Source: RHLJ01 sp965242845 (GTDB taxonomy: Bacteria > Bacteroidota > Rhodothermia > Balneolales > Balneolaceae). Taken from it: a stretch of DNA of 64,000 nucleotides. Below, piece by piece: positions 47,479-55,731 of the stretch. A model generated the notes under the pieces. That model was not told where the DNA came from. It did no database searches and was given only the letters and a program-made list of their open reading frames with translations. The DNA lies in the NCBI GenBank assembly GCA_965242845.1, contig CBDETC010000003.1:558001-622000 (forward strand), read 5' to 3'. The translations under genes and the position numbers were made by a program. Numbering within the stretch: the stretch's first letter is position 1; every line of letters begins with the position of its first letter.

Positions 47479-47494
47479 TGGTATGGTGCTTGCT
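47479..47494 (+). promoter_or_regulatory. Candidate -24/-12 (sigma-54-type) promoter for hsp20-dnaK
   Basis: TGGTATGGTGCTTGCT matches the sigma-54 consensus TGGCACG-N4-TTGCW with two C-to-T changes; the GG and GC elements are exactly 10 bases apart (GG 47480-47481, GC 47492-47493). Transcription would start near 47505, leaving a ~26-base leader with AAGGTGAG before the ATG at 47531. Confidence 0.5.
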
Positions 47495-47530
47495 TTCTAA
47501 TCTTCGAATTTAAATAAGAAGGTGAGCATT

Positions 47531-47965
47531 ATGGGAGATTTTACAGAATTCGGAATCGAGATTGAGAAGCATCTTTCTAAGATTGGTAAAGATGTACAGC
47601 AGTTCGTGGAAAAGGTAGTACCGCTATCACACGATGATAAAGACTTTGCACCTGATTGTGATATCGTGGAAAGCGAAGAGGAGTACAAGATTTTACTAGA
47701 TCTCCCTGGGCTGGCCAAAAAAGAAATTGGAATAGCGCTTAAGAACAATGTCCTCACTATTAAAGGTGAGCGTGACATTAAAGTTGGAGAAGGTGAAGAG
47801 TTCAAGCGACAAGAAAGAAGGAGAGGGGCTTTTGCTCGTTCCTTTGCTCTTCCTGAGACAGTGAACTCAGCCGAGATCAGCGCAAGTTTTAGAAATGGAG
47901 TACTAATCGTGTCTATGCCAAAATCAGATAAGCTGAAGGACACTACTTCCATTCCAGTAAACTAA
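47531..47965 (+). CDS. Small heat shock protein Hsp20 (alpha-crystallin family)
   Basis: About 144 residues from ATG 47531, chosen over GTG 47522 because AAGGTGAG (47518-47525) sits at ribosome-site distance from the ATG. Residues about 45-140 are an alpha-crystallin domain: PDCDIVESEEEYKILLDLPG, KKEIGIALKNNVLTIKGER, RRRGAFARSFALPE and the closing FRNGVLIVSMPKSD with the G-V-L strand that the family uses, plus C-terminal I-P-V (SIPVN) for oligomerisation. Holdase chaperone that keeps unfolded proteins soluble. Fifty bases before dnaK, so they form a heat-shock operon. Confidence 0.94.
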   Translation: MGDFTEFGIEIEKHLSKIGKDVQQFVEKVVPLSHDDKDFAPDCDIVESEEEYKILLDLPGLAKKEIGIALKNNVLTIKGERDIKVGEGEEFKRQERRRGAFARSFALPETVNSAEISASFRNGVLIVSMPKSDKLKDTTSIPVN

Positions 47966-48015
47966 TTCATATCAAAACAAACACAGAACACAAGATTTAA
48001 AATAGAGTTAAACCA

Positions 48016-49953
48016 ATGGGAAAAATCATAGGAATTGACTTAGGAACTACAAACTCATGCGTTGCCGTAATGGAGGGTAACGAGCCAGTAGTTATCCAAA
48101 ATGCAGAAGGTGGCAGAACCACTCCTTCTGTAGTAGCATTCAGTAAAGATGGCGAGCGACTTGTTGGAGCACCAGCAAAGCGTCAGGCTATCACCAATCC
48201 TGATAAAACCATTGCTTCCGTAAAACGATTTATGGGGCGAATGTTCACTGAAGTAGGAAGTGAAACCAAGCAGGTTGCCTACAAAGTGGTAAAGGGAGAA
48301 GATGGTACTGCCCGTGTGGAAATTGATGACCGCAAATATGCTCCACAAGAAATTTCTGCAATGGTACTTCAAAAAATGAAGCAAACGGCAGAAGAATATT
48401 TAGGTGAAAAAGTAACCGATGCAGTAGTTACTGTTCCTGCTTATTTCAATGACGCACAGCGTAAAGCAACTCAGGAAGCTGGGAAAGTAGCCGGTCTTGA
48501 AGTAAAGAGAATCATTAACGAGCCGACTGCAGCAGCACTTGCTTACGGGCTTGATAAGAAAGATACCGACCAAACTATTGCAGTATATGACCTTGGTGGT
48601 GGTACTTTTGATATTTCTATTCTTGAATTGGGAGATGGAGTATTTGAAGTAAAATCTACTAATGGTGATACACATCTTGGTGGAGATGATTTCGATCAGT
48701 TAATCATCGACTTTCTTGCTGGTGAATTCAAAACAGCGGAAGGTATTGATCTGAGAAATGATGCTATGGCTATGCAGCGCTTGAAAGATGCTGCTGAGAA
48801 AGCGAAAATTGAGCTTTCAAGTTCACAAAAGACCAATATCAACCTTCCGTTCATTACAGCTACTCAGGAAGGACCAAAGCACTTAAACGTTGATTTAAGT
48901 CGTGCAAAGTTTGAGCAATTAGCGGATGAGTTAGTTAAGCGTTCGATTGTTCCTTGTGAAAAAGCATTGAAAGACGCAGGAATGAGTAAGAGTGATATCG
49001 ATGAGGTAATCCTTGTTGGTGGTTCAACTCGTATTCCAAGAATCCAGGAAGCAGTTAAAGAGTTCTTCGGAAAAGAGCCTAGCAAAGGCGTTAACCCGGA
49101 TGAGGTAGTTGCTGTTGGTGCTGCTATCCAGGGTGGCGTTCTTTCAGGTGATGTTGAAGATGTGGTTCTTCTTGATGTGACTCCGCTTACATTAGGAATC
49201 GAAACCCTTGGCGGAGTAATGACTCCTCTGATTGAATCGAATAGCACTATTCCTACCAGCAAGTCACAGGTATTCTCAACTGCCGCTGACAGCCAAAGCA
49301 GTGTGGAAATTCACGTATTGCAAGGTGAGCGAGCTCAGGCAGCTAACAACAGAACTTTGGGCCGTTTCCATCTTGATGGTATTCCTCCAGCGCCACGTGG
49401 TATGCCTCAAATCGAAGTAACCTTTGATATGGATGCAAATGGTGTACTCGATATCAAAGCGAAAGACAAAGGAACCGGAAAAGAGCAAAGCATCCGAATC
49501 GAAGCTTCTTCAGGATTATCTGATGAGGAAATCGAAAAGATGAAGCAAGCTGCGAAAGAGCACGAAGAAGAAGACAAGAAGATTCGTGAGAAAGTGGAGA
49601 AAATGAACCAGGCTGATGGCTTGATCTTCTCTACAAAAAAACAGCTGGAAGAATATGGCGATAAGATTTCTGAAGCTAACAAAACAGCAATCGAAGACGC
49701 TGTTGCTAAGCTGGAAGAAGCACACAAAGCTGAAAACATCGAAGAGATTGACGCAGCAATTGAAGCGGTTAATACGGCATGGACCGCTGCTTCTCAGGAA
49801 ATCTATGCAGCATCACAGGCTGAAGCTGCTGCTGGTGGAGCTGAAGGAGCAGCTGGTGAAGAGGCCGCTTCTGAGGAAGCTTCATCTGATAACGCAGATG
49901 CCGTAGAAGCAGACTTCGAAGTTGTAGATGATAACGACGACGAGAAGAAATAA
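48016..49953 (+). CDS. dnaK: Molecular chaperone DnaK (Hsp70)
   Basis: 645 residues, full-length. IGIDLGTTNSCVAVMEG phosphate-binding loop, VTVPAYFNDAQRKATQEAG, IAVYDLGGGTFDISILELG and VGGSTRIPRIQEAV mark the ATPase domain; LLDVTPLTLGIETLGGVMTP starts the substrate-binding domain, with the lid afterwards. The C-terminus is Ala/Glu-rich and ends acidic (VVDDNDDEKK), like EEVD-type tails of bacterial DnaK. Works with DnaJ and GrpE, which are not in the window. Transcribed with hsp20. Confidence 0.98.
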   Translation: MGKIIGIDLGTTNSCVAVMEGNEPVVIQNAEGGRTTPSVVAFSKDGERLVGAPAKRQAITNPDKTIASVKRFMGRMFTEVGSETKQVAYKVVKGEDGTARVEIDDRKYAPQEISAMVLQKMKQTAEEYLGEKVTDAVVTVPAYFNDAQRKATQEAGKVAGLEVKRIINEPTAAALAYGLDKKDTDQTIAVYDLGGGTFDISILELGDGVFEVKSTNGDTHLGGDDFDQLIIDFLAGEFKTAEGIDLRNDAMAMQRLKDAAEKAKIELSSSQKTNINLPFITATQEGPKHLNVDLSRAKFEQLADELVKRSIVPCEKALKDAGMSKSDIDEVILVGGSTRIPRIQEAVKEFFGKEPSKGVNPDEVVAVGAAIQGGVLSGDVEDVVLLDVTPLTLGIETLGGVMTPLIESNSTIPTSKSQVFSTAADSQSSVEIHVLQGERAQAANNRTLGRFHLDGIPPAPRGMPQIEVTFDMDANGVLDIKAKDKGTGKEQSIRIEASSGLSDEEIEKMKQAAKEHEEEDKKIREKVEKMNQADGLIFSTKKQLEEYGDKISEANKTAIEDAVAKLEEAHKAENIEEIDAAIEAVNTAWTAASQEIYAASQAEAAAGGAEGAAGEEAASEEASSDNADAVEADFEVVDDNDDEKK

Positions 49954-49980
49954 GCCTCTCTGTTAAGGCACATTTTGAAA

Positions 49981-50014
49981 AGCCCTCGCTTCATTTGATG
50001 CGGGGGCTTTTTTT
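49981..50014 (+). terminator. Rho-independent terminator after dnaK
   Basis: Arms AGCCCTCGC (49981-49989) and GCGGGGGCT (50000-50008) pair over 9 positions with one G-T wobble, around a 10-base loop, and run into a 7-T tract (50008-50014). Confidence 0.92.
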
Positions 50015-50044
50015 ATGGTTGCCCTACCCGAACCCCTTTCCCTA

Positions 50045-50123
50045 GTCATCCTGAGCATACTTGCGAAGGATCTAAACGGATTAATTATTCAGTTAGACTA
50101 TTCGAGGGTATGCTCAGAATGAC
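50045..50123. repeat. Dispersed intergenic inverted repeat, copy 3
   Basis: Starts GTCATCCTGAGCATACTTGC and ends GTATGCTCAGAATGAC; the outer arms extend to GTCATYCTGAGCATAC/GTATGCTCAGAATGAC, the longest match of the four copies. Inner GAAGGATCT is present, its partner is degenerate. Confidence 0.82.
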
Positions 50124-50243
50124 TTGAAATGCGATTAGAAAAGCGCTTTTCCGTGAAGTGAGGAAGTAATACTTATTACCTTAAACTCTCATCTCACATA
50201 AAAAAGTAACCCAAAAAAAGTATCCTCAAGAATGAATTAACGC

Positions 50244-50266
50244 GATCAAGTTTTCTCACCTTGATC
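50244..50266. promoter_or_regulatory. Inverted repeat upstream of 58-aa ORF
   Basis: GATCAAG (50244-50250) and CTTGATC (50260-50266) are perfect 7-base inverted arms separated by 9 bases. Placed just upstream of a possible -33 box (TTG 50288-50290), so an activator or repressor site is conceivable. Confidence 0.35.
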
Positions 50267-50287
50267 TAAAAACCTGTTGGGCTACAA

Positions 50288-50318
50288 TTGTTTAATAGGC
50301 TTCTGGAATTTATGTTGT
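50288..50318 (+). promoter_or_regulatory. Candidate Bacteroidota-type promoter for the 58-aa ORF
   Basis: TTG at 50288-50290, a 20-base spacer, then TATGTTGT at 50311-50318, one or two changes from the TAnnTTTG -7 consensus. The start would be about 50325, 25 bases before the ORF. Confidence 0.35.
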
Positions 50319-50350
50319 GTAAGTACAAGTAAATAGAAGAGGAGATTACA

Positions 50351-50527
50351 ATGACGGCTGAATCAAAACTCATCATGCAAAAGGTGATCAAGAACAGAGA
50401 GAAAATTCTAATCCTGGAATACCTGCTTGAAGAACTGGTCAATAATGGGAGTGTAGATCAGGATGATTATTTACGCATCAAGAAGCAGGTAAAGGCAGAA
50501 GTAAAAAGAGACTTTGAGCTCGTTTGA
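50351..50527 (+). CDS. Small 58-aa charged helical protein of unknown function
   Basis: ATG at 50351, TGA at 50525-50527. A strong ribosome site, AGAGGAGATTACA, lies immediately upstream, one of the best in the window. The protein starts MTAESKLIMQKVIKNREK and is rich in Lys, Glu, Leu and Ile with heptad-like spacing (LILEYLLEELVNN, YLRIKKQVKAEVKRDF), suggesting a helix-turn-helix-like or coiled-coil hairpin; one short loop NGSVDQDD breaks two helices. No family recognised. It lies alone, bracketed by repeat copies 3 and 4, and downstream of a candidate promoter. Confidence 0.65.
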   Translation: MTAESKLIMQKVIKNREKILILEYLLEELVNNGSVDQDDYLRIKKQVKAEVKRDFELV

Positions 50528-50534
50528 TTATAAG

Positions 50535-50641
50535 GTCGTCCTGAGTGAAAGCGAAGGATCAGCCTAATATGGATAAGCCGGTTCTTCGGTAGCAGCCCTC
50601 CTTCCGTAGCATAACTGCGGAGGACAGGTCTCAGAATGATC
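50535..50641. repeat. Dispersed intergenic inverted repeat, copy 4 (long form)
   Basis: Starts GTCGTCCTGAGTG and ends TCTCAGAATGATC; inner GAAGGATC arm present with GGTTCTTC on the other side. The centre is longer and contains CCTCCTTCCG...GCGGAGGAC, similar to copy 2. Confidence 0.72.
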
Positions 50642-50647
50642 CACTCC

Positions 50648-52405
50648 CTATAACACATTCAAATAACTGGTAAGACTTGAATTTGAATTAAGATTCAGCT
50701 TTTTGCGGAGTCGATACCTGCCCTGATCGACACTCTTAGGAGTAATACTGAAAATATTGGCAATGTCTTTTGAAGAAAGATTCAGTCTCACCAAAGCTGC
50801 TAATCGTTTTTCTTGTCGGGTAAGTCCTGGGAATTTATCATCGAGCCGCTGAAAGAAGCCTTCACATACATGCTCTACATGGGCTTCAAATTCTTCCTTT
50901 TCTTTTGCGACTGATACATTTTGATAGATCTTCGAGCCCATCTGGTTGATATGCTTTAGCGCTTCCTGATTTCCAACTTTAGACCTCACTTCGGCCATTT
51001 CTCCTTTTATCTGGTTGAGGAATTCATTCTTTTGAGAAAGATGAAGTGCATAATTAGTGAGTTCTTTTTTCAGGTACTCCGTTTCCGTCTTACTGGCTTC
51101 GAGATGTTGTTCAGTAATAACCTTATCCTTTTCGAGTAACTCATATTCTTTCTTCTGGGCGTTGCGCTGCTTCATCCACAGTAAAGAAATGATGCCTATG
51201 ATAGAAAGGAGGGAGAAGCCTATGGCTGCATTTCGTGTATTTTCGAGTTCGCTTTTCTCCGTCAGGAATTCAATTTCCTGCTCTCTCTTTTCTGCTTCAT
51301 ATTCCTCGCGAACTTCTGTCATCGCTCGCCCTTTTTCTTCATTGTATAAAGAGTCTCTTAGAGCATAGGATTTATCTAGCCAGGTCAAGGCTTGTTGATA
51401 ATTTCCCAAACTACTATCAGCTCTAAAAAGTCGGTAATACATGCTGCGTTGACGACCCAAAGTTCCAATTTCATGAGCAAGCTGGACACCAGTGAGTAAA
51501 TTTTGACGAGCTAGTCCGTATTGCTCTTTTTTCAAATAAATCTCGCCAAACATTTCATAATTCATGGCGATACCTTTTTTAAAGCCTGCCTCGATATCCA
51601 TTTCCATTGTTTTCTGGATGTATACTAAAGTAGAGTCATACTCACCCAGTTCTCGAAACGTAACACCTATATTGTTATAGGTATTAGCCATGTATCGTTT
51701 ATGACCGAGTTCGATCAGCATTTGTAGTGATTCTTTATGAAGCCTTAGCGCTTCCTTGTAATCACCCTCCTCATAGACCATTGATCCCATATTTCCAATC
51801 AGTCCTGCAACATGTGCCTGATCTCCGAGTTCCTCAAAAATCTTCATCGACTTTGCATAAAACTCCTTCGCTTTTTCATACTCGGCATCGTGGTCAAAAA
51901 CATTAGCGAGGTCCTGATAGCTTTCTCCCATCAGATTTTGATCGTTAATCCTTTCCGCCAATTCAACTACCGCAAACATTTGCTCTGTTGCCTTTCGGTA
52001 GTCACCTTTTTGATTGCTAATATTAGCAATACGCTTCATAGCAAAGCCTTTTAGAGAATCGGAGTTGGCTTTTTCCGCGTATTTGAGTGCCTCTTCTGCC
52101 AGAACCAGAGATTCTTCATAATCACTTTGGAAGTAATCAGCATTAGCCAGCACCATAGTGATGTTACCCTTCAAAAGGTCATTATCTGTTTCTTCAGCTA
52201 GAATCTGAGCCTGGAACCCAAAGAAACGAGCAGAGTCATAATTTGCTTTGTTGAGATAAAATTGAGCGAGTTTAAATTTCTCGACACTCTGTACCATCTC
52301 CGTATCACTAAAAGCGGATATGGGATTGGAATCAGAATATTCCCCACTTTGTTGACAGGCGGTTAATAATATAGCCAGGCAAAAAAAATACGCTACCCTT
52401 TTCAT
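50648..52405 (-). CDS. Lipoprotein-anchored TPR protein with C-terminal LuxR-type DNA-binding domain
   Basis: About 585 residues from ATG 52405; the upstream 21 codons would bury the signal MKRVAYFFCLAILLTACQQ, whose lipobox gives Cys17. Residues about 40-370 are TPRs (MVQSVEKFKLAQFYLNKANY, YNNIGVTFRELGEYDSTLVY, GEIYLKKEQYGLARQNLLTG). A membrane helix (IGFSLLSIIGIISLLWMK) at about 400 is followed by a coiled-coil and a GerE/LuxR-type helix-turn-helix at the end (LTRQEKRLAALVRLNLSSKD, IANIFSITPKSVDQGRYRLR). The layout places the sensor outside and the DNA-binding part inside the cytoplasm, a one-component membrane regulator. Target genes unknown. Divergent from tsaD. Confidence 0.85.
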   Translation of the reverse strand: MKRVAYFFCLAILLTACQQSGEYSDSNPISAFSDTEMVQSVEKFKLAQFYLNKANYDSARFFGFQAQILAEETDNDLLKGNITMVLANADYFQSDYEESLVLAEEALKYAEKANSDSLKGFAMKRIANISNQKGDYRKATEQMFAVVELAERINDQNLMGESYQDLANVFDHDAEYEKAKEFYAKSMKIFEELGDQAHVAGLIGNMGSMVYEEGDYKEALRLHKESLQMLIELGHKRYMANTYNNIGVTFRELGEYDSTLVYIQKTMEMDIEAGFKKGIAMNYEMFGEIYLKKEQYGLARQNLLTGVQLAHEIGTLGRQRSMYYRLFRADSSLGNYQQALTWLDKSYALRDSLYNEEKGRAMTEVREEYEAEKREQEIEFLTEKSELENTRNAAIGFSLLSIIGIISLLWMKQRNAQKKEYELLEKDKVITEQHLEASKTETEYLKKELTNYALHLSQKNEFLNQIKGEMAEVRSKVGNQEALKHINQMGSKIYQNVSVAKEKEEFEAHVEHVCEGFFQRLDDKFPGLTRQEKRLAALVRLNLSSKDIANIFSITPKSVDQGRYRLRKKLNLNSNSSLTSYLNVL

Positions 52406-52499
52406 TGCGAATTTGTTCTTGTTGTTAAGCCTGTAAGTGACCCGAATGTGTAAATAAGACCCGGGCATAAAATGATGATAATTTCTGTATTTTTGAACT

Positions 52500-53483
52500 A
52501 TGAAAATCCTAGGTATAGAATCTTCTTGTGACGATACTTCTGCGGCAGTTTTAGATGGAAACGAGGTGCTCTCAAATGTAATAGCGTCTCAGTCTATTCA
52601 CATAAAATTTGGGGGAGTTGTTCCCGAACTGGCCTCCAGGGCTCATCAAACCACGATATCACATACAGTAGAGCAAGCTTTGAAAGAAGCGAGTACTTCT
52701 CTATCAGAAATAGAAGCCATTGCTGTTACTCAGGGGCCAGGCTTGATGGGGTCTTTACTGGTAGGTCTTTGCTTTGCTAAAGGACTCGCATTGTCGAGAG
52801 GAATATCCCTCGTTGGTGTTAACCATATGGACGCTCATATTTATGCCAACTTTATTGATGGAACGCCATCTTTTCCTTTTGTTTGTCTCACCGTTTCTGG
52901 TGGTCATACTCAATTAGTACACGTTAAGGCGCCATTTGATCATGAATTATTGGGGCAAACCAGAGATGACGCCGCTGGTGAAGCATTTGATAAAATTGGA
53001 AAGATTTTTGGGTTACCATATCCAGCAGGTCCCGTCATGGATAAACTGGCTCAATCCGGCAATACAGCTTTCCATAAATTTCCACAAGCTTTGGCAAATG
53101 AAGGACTAGACTTCAGTTTCTCAGGTCTAAAAACCAGTGCGTTATACTTTGTTCAGGATAAAGAAGAAGGTTGGGTAAAAGAACATATCAATGATTTAAG
53201 TGCCAGTGTATCGGAAGCAATCACCGAAGTATTAATCAAAAAACTAAAAAGAGCTGTTCAGGAGACAGGAGTAAAAACTGTAGCGTTGGCAGGTGGTGTA
53301 TCAGCAAATTCTATGTTGAGAGCCAAAGCTGAGAAATTAGCCGTAGAGTTAGGGCTCGAACTCCATATTCCGAAGCTCAGTTATTGTACCGACAATGCTG
53401 CAATGATTGCAATTACAGGGAAGATGAGAGCAGAAATGGGGCTTTATGATGATATTGGAATTAAGCCTTTTGCTTCTGTGTAA
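52500..53483 (+). CDS. tsaD: tRNA N6-adenosine threonylcarbamoyltransferase TsaD
   Basis: 327 residues. Transfers the threonylcarbamoyl group to A37 of ANN-decoding tRNAs together with TsaB and TsaE. Features: start MKILGIESSCDDTSAAVLDG, GGVVPELASRAHQTTI, the metal-binding NHMDAHIYANF with the HxxxH pair, TVSGGHTQLV, DAAGEAFDKIGKIFGLPYPA, AGGVSANSMLR and CTDNAAMIA with the third metal ligand Asp. Complete length and all hallmarks present, essential housekeeping gene. Its closest neighbour downstream is the transporter gene after 30 bases. Confidence 0.97.
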   Translation: MKILGIESSCDDTSAAVLDGNEVLSNVIASQSIHIKFGGVVPELASRAHQTTISHTVEQALKEASTSLSEIEAIAVTQGPGLMGSLLVGLCFAKGLALSRGISLVGVNHMDAHIYANFIDGTPSFPFVCLTVSGGHTQLVHVKAPFDHELLGQTRDDAAGEAFDKIGKIFGLPYPAGPVMDKLAQSGNTAFHKFPQALANEGLDFSFSGLKTSALYFVQDKEEGWVKEHINDLSASVSEAITEVLIKKLKRAVQETGVKTVALAGGVSANSMLRAKAEKLAVELGLELHIPKLSYCTDNAAMIAITGKMRAEMGLYDDIGIKPFASV

Positions 53484-53513
53484 TCCTACTTCAAATTCCC
53501 TACTTTCAAGGCC

Positions 53514-54440
53514 ATGAGTGAATCTATAGACGCGCTGCAGCTTAATTTAGGGGGCGGGGGATTATTGATAATGAATATCTCCCTGTGCTTTATCATGTTT
53601 GGGGTAGCTTTGGAACTCACTATCCAGGATTTCAAAGATTTAGCAAAAAACCCTAGATCAACGCTGGGAGGTGTTTTTTCACAATTCCTTTTCCTGCCGG
53701 CAATTACTTTTTTAGTTGTGTATTTCCTTGAACCTGCTCCAAGTTTGGCTTTGGGAATGATGATGGTAGCTGCTTGTCCCGGTGGAAATATCTCAAACTT
53801 TTTTTCTCAATTAGCAGGCGGAAATACAGCACTTTCTGTGAGTATGACAGCCATCGCTACCTTACTTGCCATCATAGCTACTCCACTCAATTTTACTTTC
53901 TGGGCAAGTTTATATGGCCCAACCAACGCGATACTTCAGGAAGTGAGCCTCGACATTTACGAAGTGTTTAAAATTGTAGTGCTTATTTTAGGCCTCCCCT
54001 TGATAGTTGGTATGATTGTAAGACACTACAAACCGGAGCTTGCAGCCAGACTTACTAAAGGAATTAAAATTTTCGGGATTGTATTTTTTGGTGCATTTGT
54101 ATTGATAACCTTTGCTCTGAACTTTGAAAACTTTTTGAACTACGTTCAATATGTGATTGGCTACGTGTTCTTGCATAATCTAATAGCTTTATCTGGAGGC
54201 TATTTTATTGGGTATTTTTTGAAGCTTTCCAAGGAAGACAAGAAATCCATTTCTATTGAGACTGGTATTCAAAATTCGGGGCTTGGCTTATTGCTCATAT
54301 TTAACTTTTTTGATGGACTAGGTGGAATGGCTCTCATTGCTGCCTGGTGGGGCATTTGGCATATAATTATGGGCTTTACTATTGGTTGGTACTGGTCGAT
54401 CGGAAAAAAGAAGCTTCAAACCATTTTCAATTATGCGTAA
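53514..54440 (+). CDS. Bile acid:sodium symporter family (BASS) transporter
   Basis: 308 residues with about nine hydrophobic helices. The family motifs are FIMFGVALELTIQDF in the first helix and MMVAACPGGNISNFFSQLAGGNTALSVSMT in the sodium-binding crossover region, plus ETGIQNSGLGLLLIFNFF near the C-terminus. Bacterial members carry organic anions with sodium, though the substrate is not evident. The downstream acyltransferase gene overlaps the end by 8 bases, so the two are translationally coupled. Confidence 0.9.
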   Translation: MSESIDALQLNLGGGGLLIMNISLCFIMFGVALELTIQDFKDLAKNPRSTLGGVFSQFLFLPAITFLVVYFLEPAPSLALGMMMVAACPGGNISNFFSQLAGGNTALSVSMTAIATLLAIIATPLNFTFWASLYGPTNAILQEVSLDIYEVFKIVVLILGLPLIVGMIVRHYKPELAARLTKGIKIFGIVFFGAFVLITFALNFENFLNYVQYVIGYVFLHNLIALSGGYFIGYFLKLSKEDKKSISIETGIQNSGLGLLLIFNFFDGLGGMALIAAWWGIWHIIMGFTIGWYWSIGKKKLQTIFNYA

Positions 54441-55719
54441 GAATTGGGTGTGGTACCAGACATTCAGGTATCCGATTGTAAAATTTGGCTTACATCTTTT
54501 TTATAAGCGAATCATCATTCAGGGAAAGGAACGCCTTCCTAAAAAAGCGCCTATTTTGTTTGTCCCCAACCATCAAAACTCGTTTATGGATGCCCTGCTT
54601 GTGGTTACCCATGTTAGTCCATTTATCTACTTTCTGACCAGGGCTCAGGCCTTCAATCCGCCTCTGTTGGGTAAGTTTCTGAGAAGCCTGAATATGCTTC
54701 CTGTTTACAGGGTTAGAGATGGGTTAAGTTCAGTAACAAAGAACAATGCCATTTTCGATGAATGTATTGAGTACATGAAGCGAAACGACGCCGTTCTTAT
54801 TTTTCCGGAAGCCAACCATGATTTAAGAAGAAGGGTCCGGCCTTTAAGTAAGGGTTTTACCCGGATCGCTTTTGATGCAGAAGTAAGGGAGGGTTGGAAC
54901 ATGAATTTACATGTGGTCCCGGTTGGCCTGAATTACGAAGAACACCGGAGATCAAGAAATTCCGTTCGGGTTGTATTCGGAGAACCTATTTTGATGATAA
55001 AGTATAAAGAGTTGTTCGAGAAAGATGAACGAGAAGCGACTGCAAAACTAAAAGAGGATGTAAGTGAGGGCATGAAAAAGGTGATCATGCATGTCTCGAA
55101 TTTAGATCACTATCCTGCTCATAAAATTTTGTTAGATGATCTGGAAAAAGAATCAGAAGCGATTATCAATCCAAAAATAGTAAATAAGAGAGTAGAGCAA
55201 CTGGAATCCCATCTTAACCCCGAAATCGTGGAGACCGCAGCTTCTGTATATGAGATTGCCGAAGAAAACGATTTTAGCATCAAGTCGATATCAGGGAGGA
55301 AAAAGCCAGTACTATCCATGATCTTGTTTTTCCCTTTCTACTTAATTAGCTGGGTTAACAACATTATTCCTTATCAGGCGGTGCGTAGAATTATCAAAAA
55401 AGTAATTAAGGATCACGCTTTTGACGCGTCGATAAAGTTCATACTTGGTATGATCCTGTTCCCGGTATTCTGGCTGATAGTGAGCTTGATATTATGGATA
55501 GTTGGAGTACCTGCAGGTTATATACAAGTCTACATTGGACTGAGCCTGATGACTTCTATCCTTTTTAAAGATGCTAATTTGATGGTTAGAGAATTCAAGG
55601 AAAGAAGAAGAGTTAGTGAATTCGAGCAATCAAATCCGGAAAAGCATAAGCAATTTAGGGAAGGGCTAAAAAAGCTGAACGAATTTAGATCAAAAGTGTT
55701 TGCTAACACTGAAATCTAA
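54433..55719 (+). CDS. 1-acyl-sn-glycerol-3-phosphate acyltransferase-like protein (PlsC fold)
   Basis: About 428 residues from ATG 54433 (inside the end of the transporter gene). The acyltransferase signature VPNHQNSFMDALLV (H-x4-D) lies near residue 40, followed by FLRSLNMLPVYRVRDGLS and VLIFPEANHDLRRRVRPLSKGFTRIA (the FPEG-like block reads FPEA). Residues about 280-405 hold two membrane helices (LILFFPFYLISWVNNIIPY, FILGMILFPVFWLIVSLILW). PlsC-type enzymes acylate lysophosphatidic acid or related lipids in the inner membrane; the extra C-terminal membrane region is seen in many Bacteroidota-type homologues. Exact acceptor unknown. Confidence 0.88.
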   Translation: MRKNWVWYQTFRYPIVKFGLHLFYKRIIIQGKERLPKKAPILFVPNHQNSFMDALLVVTHVSPFIYFLTRAQAFNPPLLGKFLRSLNMLPVYRVRDGLSSVTKNNAIFDECIEYMKRNDAVLIFPEANHDLRRRVRPLSKGFTRIAFDAEVREGWNMNLHVVPVGLNYEEHRRSRNSVRVVFGEPILMIKYKELFEKDEREATAKLKEDVSEGMKKVIMHVSNLDHYPAHKILLDDLEKESEAIINPKIVNKRVEQLESHLNPEIVETAASVYEIAEENDFSIKSISGRKKPVLSMILFFPFYLISWVNNIIPYQAVRRIIKKVIKDHAFDASIKFILGMILFPVFWLIVSLILWIVGVPAGYIQVYIGLSLMTSILFKDANLMVREFKERRRVSEFEQSNPEKHKQFREGLKKLNEFRSKVFANTEI

Positions 55720-55731
55720 CTACTCGATATC

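Larger units (their letters stand above)
49954..50350. other. 397-base gene-poor stretch between dnaK and the 58-aa ORF
   Basis: It contains the dnaK terminator (49981-50014), repeat copy 3 (50045-50123), an inverted repeat (50244-50266) and a candidate promoter for the small ORF. Between 50124 and 50243 I see no gene and no clear structure. Confidence 0.8.

Noticed and set aside
47497..47952. 151-codon minus-strand frame over hsp20
   Set aside because: Antisense to a certain Hsp20 gene, low-complexity Ser/Leu-rich product, no ribosome site.
47331..48015. CIRCE (HrcA operator) for hsp20-dnaK
   Set aside because: No TTAGCACTC-N9-GAGTGCTAA or near variant found in either gap.
48864..49262. 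132-codon minus-strand frame inside dnaK (and others at 48055-48384, 49407-49739)
   Set aside because: They lie fully inside dnaK; long antisense frames across conserved dnaK genes are well-known by-products of codon use.
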